Shown here in pieces: positions 1-6,100 of a stretch of 6,590 nucleotides of DNA. The translations under genes and the position numbers were made by a program. Origin of the DNA: Anaerolineales bacterium (GTDB lineage Bacteria > Chloroflexota > Anaerolineae > Anaerolineales > Villigracilaceae). The first letter of the stretch is position 1. Every line of letters starts with the position of its first letter. The notes beneath the pieces are model-generated. The model was not told the DNA's origin. It ran no database searches and was given only the letters and a program-made list of their open reading frames with translations. The stretch covers positions 1 to 6,590 of the forward strand of contig JADLCG010000107.1 in NCBI GenBank assembly GCA_020847355.1, written 5' to 3'.

Positions 1-1898
1 ACTTTGATATCTTTCCACATATCCGAGCCGCTGAACACGTCTGCATATTTATCTCTGAACATTTCGGCGCGCACGCTGGAAGACGCAACTTCATTGATCT
101 CTTTTTGCGTGGGCCATAAATCTCTCAAATATACCGGCGCGCCATCCGCGCCTGTGCCGAGCGGTTCTTTATCAAGATCAATATCCACCGTGCCAGCCAA
201 AGCATAAGCGACGACGAGCGGCGGGCTGGCGAGGAAGTTAGCCTTCACCAACGAGTGGATACGGCCCTCAAAATTTCGATTGCCCGAAAGCACCGCCGCC
301 GCCACCAGATCGGACCCGCTGACTGCTTTGGCAACCTCAGCCGGTAGCGGACCCGAATTGCCGATACAAGTGGTACAGCCATAAGCGATGACATTGAAGC
401 CAAGTTTGGCGAGCGGTTCGAGCAAATCGGCTTGCTTCAAATATTCCGTCACCACGCGCGAGCCGGGCGCCAGCGAAGTTTTGACATACGGTTTGACGTT
501 GAGGCCTTTTTCAACGGCTTTCTTGGCGAGCAAGCCCGCCGCAACTAACACAGATGGATTGCTGGTGTTCGTGCAGGATGTGATCGCCGCGATCACCACC
601 GCGCCGTGTTTCATTTTCATCGAGCCGCCGTTCGTGCCAAAAGTGGCTTCGGCGTTGAGGGCTTCGGGTTTTAATTCAAAGCCGCGTTCTTTGACCGGCG
701 CGCTCAAAATTTTATTGAACGTCTCTTTCAACTCAACCATCGGGATGCGATCTTGCGGGCGTTTGGGTCCAGCTAAAGATGGCACAACCGACCCGAGGTC
801 CAGTTCGAGCGTATCGGTAAATTCAGGTTCGGGCATGGATGCGTCATGGAAGAGACCTTGCGCGCGCGCATAGGCTTCAGTCAGGGCAATGGTCTCTTCA
901 GAGCGGCCCGTCAGGCGCATGTAGCGCAGCGTTTCTTTATCCACTGGGAAGTAGCCGATGGTCGCGCCGTATTCAGGAGCCATGTTGCCAATTGTGGCGC
1001 GGTCGGGCAGGGACATGGTTTCCAACCCGGGACCGTAAAACTCGACAAATTTATCCACTACGCCTTTTTTGCGGAGCATTTGCGTAACGGTCAACACGAG
1101 GTCGGTGGCGGTGACGCCTTCTTTCAATTTACCGTGCAGTTTGAAGCCGATCACATCCGGCAGGAGCATATCCATCGGTTGACCGAGCATCACGGCTTCG
1201 GCTTCGATTCCGCCCACGCCCCAGCCAACTACGCCTAACCCATTGATCATGGTGGTATGCGAATCTGTGCCAACCAGCGTATCCGGGAAGGCGACGGTTT
1301 CAGCGCCGTCTTTCTTCGTCATCACCACATCGGCGAGATATTCCAAGTTGACTTGATGCACAATGCCGGTCATCGGCGGCACGACGCGGAAGTTCTGGAA
1401 GGCATGTTGCCCCCATTTGAGGAATTCGTAGCGCTCTTTATTCCGCATAAATTCCATTTCCGTATTGCGTTGAAGCGCGTCCGGCGTGGCGAAGAAATCC
1501 ACCTGCACCGAATGGTCAATCACCAAATCCACTTGCACCAGCGGATTAATCTTCTTCGGGTCGCCGCCGAGGCGGGCAACTGCCGCGCGCATGGCGGCGA
1601 GATCCACAATCGCCGGCACGCCGGTAAAATCCTGCATGACAACGCGCGCCGGTAAGAACGGTATGCCTGGGCGTTTGCCTTGCGCCGTCCACGCGGCGAT
1701 GTTCTTCACATCCTGTTGGATAATCTCGTGATCGTTACACTGCCGAAGCGCGGCTTCGAGCAGGATGCGAATGGAGTATGGGATTTGGCTCAACTTGGTT
1801 TTGGTCAGCCCGGCTTTTTCCAAAGCCTCAAGCCGATAGTAGACGTATTGCCGATTGCCCACAGTTAATACGTCACGGGACTTAAATAGATCGTTCAT
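1..1898 (-). CDS. acnA: Aconitate hydratase, AcnA/IRP type (3' end beyond window)
   Basis: Aconitases interconvert citrate and isocitrate through cis-aconitate in the TCA cycle, in the cytoplasm, using a [4Fe-4S] cluster. I translated the minus strand from 1898 to the window edge: 632 codons in one open frame with no stop or frameshift. Family motifs seen: GTDSHTT at residues 210-216; cluster ligand Cys442 in SCTNTSNPSV; Cys508 and Cys511 in YGCTTCIGNSGP; SGNRNFEGR at 538-546. The cysteine spacing (66, then 3) matches E. coli AcnA (Cys435, 501, 504, from memory). AcnA proteins are about 890 residues, so roughly 260 C-terminal residues, mainly the swivel domain 4, are missing at the left edge; this is a window cut, not a truncation. 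The ATG at 1898 is chosen because it opens directly on the expected N terminus (MNDLFKSRDVLTVG) and has a strong Shine-Dalgarno 6 bases upstream. Motif order and sequence fit the AcnA/IRP group, not AcnB. A structured leader precedes it, suggesting its own regulation. Confidence 0.97.
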   Translation of the reverse strand, partial: MNDLFKSRDVLTVGNRQYVYYRLEALEKAGLTKTKLSQIPYSIRILLEAALRQCNDHEIIQQDVKNIAAWTAQGKRPGIPFLPARVVMQDFTGVPAIVDLAAMRAAVARLGGDPKKINPLVQVDLVIDHSVQVDFFATPDALQRNTEMEFMRNKERYEFLKWGQHAFQNFRVVPPMTGIVHQVNLEYLADVVMTKKDGAETVAFPDTLVGTDSHTTMINGLGVVGWGVGGIEAEAVMLGQPMDMLLPDVIGFKLHGKLKEGVTATDLVLTVTQMLRKKGVVDKFVEFYGPGLETMSLPDRATIGNMAPEYGATIGYFPVDKETLRYMRLTGRSEETIALTEAYARAQGLFHDASMPEPEFTDTLELDLGSVVPSLAGPKRPQDRIPMVELKETFNKILSAPVKERGFELKPEALNAEATFGTNGGSMKMKHGAVVIAAITSCTNTSNPSVLVAAGLLAKKAVEKGLNVKPYVKTSLAPGSRVVTEYLKQADLLEPLAKLGFNVIAYGCTTCIGNSGPLPAEVAKAVSGSDLVAAAVLSGNRNFEGRIHSLVKANFLASPPLVVAYALAGTVDIDLDKEPLGTGADGAPVYLRDLWPTQKEINEVASSSVRAEMFRDKYADVFSGSDMWKDIK

Positions 1899-1904
1899 TG
1901 CATG

Positions 1905-1912
1905 TCTCCTTT
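1905..1912 (-). promoter_or_regulatory. Ribosome binding site of acnA
   Basis: The minus strand reads AAAGGAGA, then six bases (CATGCA), then the ATG at 1898. This is a near-consensus Shine-Dalgarno at ideal spacing and it decides the acnA start. A second ATG at 1903 is out of frame and ends after two codons (ATGCAATGA), with its TGA overlapping the real ATG. Confidence 0.9.
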
Positions 1913-1987
1913 GAAGTGTGAAATTTTGCGGAGGAAGCCGCAACACTCACACCACAAGACTACTTAGAACACAAAGGAGCGCCTTTG
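1906..1987 (-). promoter_or_regulatory. Candidate Shine-Dalgarno-sequestering switch in acnA leader
   Basis: On the minus strand CTCCTTTG (1979-1972) is the exact reverse complement of CAAAGGAG (1913-1906), which contains the acnA Shine-Dalgarno. The same CTCCTTTG can instead close a local hairpin with CAAAGG just upstream (1987-1982, loop CGCT, six pairs with CCTTTG at 1977-1972). The two pairings cannot form together: one would hide the ribosome binding site, the other would leave it free. The complementarity is read directly from the sequence; the regulatory role is inference. No known riboswitch class was recognised. Confidence 0.4.
1916..1952 (-). promoter_or_regulatory. Two-part stem-loop just upstream of acnA Shine-Dalgarno
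   Basis: In the minus-strand transcript GTGTGA (1952-1947) pairs with TCACAC (1921-1916), and TTGCGG (1943-1938) pairs with CCGCAA (1931-1926). Between the stems is a 3x4 internal loop (GTG / AATT), and the apical loop is CTTCCT. That gives 12 perfect pairs, ending three bases before the CAAAGGAG element. It lies between the two arms of the proposed Shine-Dalgarno sequestering helix, so it could bring them together. There is no U-tract after it, so it is not a canonical terminator. It lacks the CAGUGN loop of eukaryotic iron-responsive elements. Confidence 0.5.
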
Positions 1988-2025
1988 ATATCCTTTATAT
2001 TATGTGGTGGGATAAACCAGATGAA

Positions 2026-2031
2026 ATTATA
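2026..2031 (-). promoter_or_regulatory. Putative -10 box of an acnA promoter
   Basis: The minus strand has a perfect TATAAT at 2031-2026, a few bases past the add stop codon. A start near 2019 would give a leader of about 120 bases holding both structures described above. The -35 is poor: at 17-base spacing it reads TTCTCG. A second near-match, TATAAG, lies slightly upstream. Placement in the only sizeable gap, ahead of a gene with its own leader, supports it, but AT-rich gaps produce such matches by chance. Confidence 0.4.
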
Positions 2032-2060
2032 CTAACTTATAGACGCGGCGAGAAGAGCGT

Positions 2061-3101
2061 TTATTTCAAATCTTTTTTAATTGAATCCACGAGTTCATTT
2101 TTTTCGTTCTCAGGTAAAAAGGCGGCTCTTGCGGCGTTCAAAATACAGCCCTTCAAAACTTCCAGAGGCGTATTTAACTCCTCGCCCACATGCTGATATT
2201 CCTGCGATAAGGTGATGCGCGAAATGCTGGGATCGTCCGTATTCACCGTAACTTTCAATTGAGCGTCCAACATGCGCGGCAATGGATGTAAATTAAGCGC
2301 CTTGACCACGCCGGATTGGAAGTTGCTAGTCACGCAGACTTCAAAGGGAATGCCGCGTTCGCGCGCCAAAGCGGTGACGGATTGACTTTCTAACACGCGC
2401 ACGCCATGCCCGATTCTTTCCGCGCTCAAATTCTCAATTGCGTCTTGCACATTTTCCGCCGGACCCCACTCCCCGGCATGGATGGTGATATGCAAACCGG
2501 ATTGCCGCGCTTCTTTGAAAATCCCGTGAAATGCGTCCGACTTAAACTCAGCCTCATTGCCCGCCAAGTCCAGCCCGAGCATTCCGTTTTTGATATGCTC
2601 CGCCGCCAACCAAGCCACTTGTTCGGCTAACTCCGGGCTTTCATGGCGGTTGACGGAAGCAATCAACCCGACTTTGATATTATTTTTCTGCGCGGCTTCC
2701 TGCGCGCTGGAGATCACCCAATCAATCACATCGTGCAGAGGGAAACCTTCCGCGCGGCTTAATGCCACCGGCGTAAAACGCAGTTCAAGATAGCGGACGT
2801 TATCCTTCGCCGCATCCTCTACGGCTTCGTAGGTGACGCGATGAATTACATCCGGCGAGCGGTAAAACAAACGTAAGGTCTTAAATTTTTCGAGAAAATT
2901 GGAAAAGGTCATCGGGTCTTTATCTTGCACTTGCACCAACCCGGAAAGATTCAACATCGAAAGCGGGATCGTCACGCCGTGCTTGCGCGCAATATCCAAC
3001 ATAGTCGCCAAACGCAGAGAGCCTTCCAAATGCCGATGCAGTTCAACTTTTGGAAGAGCAACGTAGTGATTACGTGGAGTAGTTTCGCTTTGCGGAGCCA
3101 A
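2061..3101 (-). CDS. add: Adenosine deaminase (Add/ADA family)
   Basis: Adenosine deaminases hydrolyse adenosine (and deoxyadenosine) to inosine and ammonia in cytoplasmic purine salvage. The 346-residue product has the family's usual length and all metal and catalytic residues: His22 and His24 in VELHRHLEGS, the LAGNE loop near 179-183, zinc ligand His208 and Glu211 in HAGE, His232 in RIGHGV, and Asp289-Asp290 in VNTDDPSIS. It is a complete TIM-barrel amidohydrolase with no signal peptide. The start is a TTG at 3101. It is the only usable initiation codon: the in-frame secA TAA lies just upstream, none of the four codons between is a start, and the first in-frame ATG (residue 34) would delete the HxH zinc site. 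It follows secA by 12 bases, so they form an operon. Substrate is inferred from the family; an adenine or aminofutalosine deaminase cannot be fully excluded, though similarity to E. coli Add (IHRHLDG, HAGE, NTDDP) favours adenosine. Confidence 0.93.
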   Translation of the reverse strand: MAPQSETTPRNHYVALPKVELHRHLEGSLRLATMLDIARKHGVTIPLSMLNLSGLVQVQDKDPMTFSNFLEKFKTLRLFYRSPDVIHRVTYEAVEDAAKDNVRYLELRFTPVALSRAEGFPLHDVIDWVISSAQEAAQKNNIKVGLIASVNRHESPELAEQVAWLAAEHIKNGMLGLDLAGNEAEFKSDAFHGIFKEARQSGLHITIHAGEWGPAENVQDAIENLSAERIGHGVRVLESQSVTALARERGIPFEVCVTSNFQSGVVKALNLHPLPRMLDAQLKVTVNTDDPSISRITLSQEYQHVGEELNTPLEVLKGCILNAARAAFLPENEKNELVDSIKKDLK

Positions 3102-3109
3102 ACTTTGAG

Positions 3110-3115
3110 CCTCTT
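3110..3115 (-). promoter_or_regulatory. Ribosome binding site of add, overlapping secA stop
   Basis: The minus strand reads TAAGAGG, then eight bases, then TTG. The Shine-Dalgarno AAGAGG shares two bases with the secA TAA codon. Ribosomes ending secA would therefore sit on the add initiation region, which could compensate for the weak TTG start. Confidence 0.75.
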
Positions 3116-6100
3116 AGTGACGTTTTCTTTTTTTCTTTGAGCCGCTAACCGATGCGTCGCCAATTTGAATTTGAGTTTCAGTCGTCAGGGCTGGCGCGGC
3201 GTCTGTCTCGATGGGGTTAATTTCAATGCGTCTCGGGCGCGCCGCAAACGCGCGGCTAATCACCAAAGCGCGCACGTCTTCCAACAACTGCGCGAACATC
3301 TCAGACGCTTTCGTTTTATATTGTACCAGCGGGTCGCGTTGGGCGTAAGCCTCCAAGCCGATCGAGACGCGCAACGCCTCTACCTTAGTAAGATATTCAA
3401 CCCATAATTCGCTGAACGCTCCCAACAACAGTTGACGATGGACTTCATTCAAAACATATTTGCCGATTGCCGCGATTAAAACCTGCGCCTCAGACTCATT
3501 CAAACTGGATGCGCTTTCATTGAGTCGCGCCTCGCCGAAAGCGATCTTCGCCGCCGGTCCAAAATCCGCCAGTTTGGTTGCGTTCTGGCTAATGCGGTTA
3601 AATTCGCTTTGTCCCCACGTGGTTTGCAAGGCTTCTTCCGCCGTGTCTAAATGCGTCATCACGTCTTCGACTAACTCATCGGCGTTTGCGCCCTCTAGCA
3701 ATTGCGCGGCGTAAAAAACATAGGTGAAGCGCGAGAAAATTTGTTTAACTTGTTTGTGCGTTTTTTGATCAAAGCCAGAGCGCGTGCCTTGCCCCAAAGT
3801 GAGCAAGAGCCGTAATTTTGCAGATGTATCGGTTGGGGCTTCGCGCTGGAGCAGAATATCAAGTTCGCGGGCAACTTGAGCGTTTAAGCGCTCGCGCTTT
3901 TGATTGAAAGCGTCCTGCGCGGCATTGAGCAAAATGTCGGAGAGTTCGTCCCAATTTGAAGGCATTGGGCTGGGCCACTGAATCTTTTCGCCTAGGCGGT
4001 TGTGAATCGCGCCGATCACGCGCACGGCGTTCAGCGCAGTCAATTGCGTTTCAATCAAATCTTGAATATCTTCCTTTGCGTCTTCCGGATCGTCCGCCAG
4101 CGCTTTTTGAATTTCATTCGGATAGCGCACCTGCATCCGCGCCAGTCCGTTAATTTCTTCGATCATCTTTTGTGGGCGTGGTTTTTCTTCCAAATCATCC
4201 AAGCCTTGAAAGTAGGCGTCAATTGCGTCTTCGCGTTCGGCAATTTGTTCGTCCAGCGCGGTTTCGGTCTTTTCGATCAAGGCTTCAATAGCGTGAAGCG
4301 CATGGGCGTATTCGCTCTCGATGGATTTGGCGATCAAATCCAATGTTGAAGCGCGGACGTTAGCGTCGTCTATTTGATTGAGCAAGACTTTGAAGCCGTA
4401 CGTTGGGAACAAGCCATTTTGCGAATCGAACGGCGGTTGAACTTGATCGAGCCAGGCGATCAAACGCCAAAGACCTTCTTCGTCCGCCAGCCCGGCTTTC
4501 ACGCGCTTGGTCACTTCAGCTTCGAGCATATCCGCCACGTCTTCGCTCAAATCTTCCTTGACGAAGATGCGGTCGCGCTGGTTATAAATTTGCTGACGTT
4601 GCTTATTCAGCACATCGTCATATTCGAGCAAATGCTTACGCACGTCAAAGTTTGCGCCTTCAACGCGGGTTTGAGAATTTTCGATGATGTTGCTCACCAA
4701 GCGCACTTCCAGCGGAAGCGAATCGTCCACTTTGAGGCGTTCCATCATGCCGCTGACCTGTTCGCCGCCGAAGAGGCGCATCAAATCATCCTGCAAAGAA
4801 AGGTAAAAGCGCGAAGAGCCCGGGTCGCCCTGACGCGCGGCGCGTCCGCGCAATTGGTTATCAATGCGGCGGGCTTCGTGGCGTTCAGAGCCAATGACGT
4901 GCAAACCGCCCAATTCGCGCACGCGCTCCATATCGTCAAAATATTGTAGGAAGAGTTTCACTTCCGCATCGTAAATGCCATACTGTGCGGGATCAATCTG
5001 TTTGAGGGCGGCGCGGCGCTCTTGCAGGGTGAGATCAAACGGGTCTTTGACGCCCACTTTGCTGAGCACGCGATTTACGGATGAGATCACTTCTTCCGCA
5101 ATTTCGCCGCCGAGTTTAATATCCACGCCGCGCCCAGCCATGTTTGTGGCGATGGTCACTGCGCCAAACGCGCCAGCGCCGGCGATGATCTGCGATTCTT
5201 CGGTATGTTTGCGGGCATTCAAAACTTGATGGACAACGCCGCCTTGAATGATGGCTTTCAAACGCGGCAGGGATTCTTCCGGCAGGCGCAACAAACCTAA
5301 AAGCGCCGTGAGGTTATTCGCGTCGTCTAGGCTGATGTTGGTCAAGCCATGCGGGGCGCTGAACTTACGCAATGCGTCGGCGGAGAGTTTGTCAATCGGC
5401 TCATTGAACGGCACGAGGTCCGCAATGAGACGCCCATCTTCTTCAATATTATTAGCGCGTAAATAATGATCGCGCACGAGCGTATATTGCAGTAAACGCC
5501 GCACGGGTTCGGCTTTGAGGCGGTTGGATAATTTATCCGAAGATTCAACTGAGGTAGTGCCAACCAACAATGGGCGTCCCAACGCATGATTGCGGATAAT
5601 TTCAGTCACAATGGCGCGCAGTTTCGCCTCGCCGGTTCTAAAAATTACGTCGGGATAATCTTTGCGGCGATAGAAGAGCGGTTGCGTTTCTCCGGCTTTG
5701 GCAAAATACGAGTAAGCGTAACCTTCTTCGTCCTTCGTTTTGATTTCAACCAGCGGCGCAGATTTCCCGTAGGATTGATATTCCAAGTTTGGCGAAACCG
5801 GCGCAACTTCCAACTCGTAAATTTTATTGAATTCTTCGGCTTCGGTTAACGCCGTGCCGGTCATGCCGGCTAACTTTTGATACAAGCGATAATAATTTTG
5901 CAGAGTGACGGTGGCGTAAGTGACCGATTCCGGCTCGACCTTCACGCCTTCTTTGGCTTCCACCGCTTGATGCAAGCCGTCGCTCCATCTACGCCCGGGC
6001 ATGAGGCGTCCGGTGAATTCATCCACGATGACGACTTTACCGGCTTGCACTAAATAATCTTTATTGCGATGAAAAAGATATTGCGCGCGCAAGGCTTGTT

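Noticed and set aside
388..873. 161-codon open frame on the plus strand
   Set aside because: It lies antisense to acnA, across the cluster-cysteine motifs; its low-complexity Ser/Ala/Pro-rich product looks like a complement-strand artefact.
1916..1952. Eukaryotic-style iron-responsive element ahead of aconitase
   Set aside because: The loop is CTTCCT and there is no bulged C with a CAGUGN loop, so the consensus is not met.
1972..1987. CAAAGG-loop-CCTTTG hairpin as a rho-independent terminator for add
   Set aside because: It has only six pairs, AT-rich at the base, and no T-run follows on either strand; it is better explained as part of the acnA leader.
1991..2003. Second possible -10 box (CATAAT, TATAAA) closer to acnA
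   Set aside because: It has no reasonable -35 at 16-18 bases and is a weaker match than TATAAT at 2026-2031; it sits in a generally AT-rich gap.
2041..2060. ACGC...GCGT inverted repeat directly after the add stop as a terminator
   Set aside because: It has four pairs with a ten-base loop and no following T-run; too weak to call.
4374..4949. 191-codon open frame on the plus strand
   Set aside because: It lies wholly opposite conserved secA coding sequence, including ATPase motifs, and shows no recognisable family; it is a shadow of secA codon use.
5342..5587. 81-codon open frame on the minus strand in another frame
   Set aside because: It overlaps the secA insert region completely; no ribosome binding site or family match was apparent.
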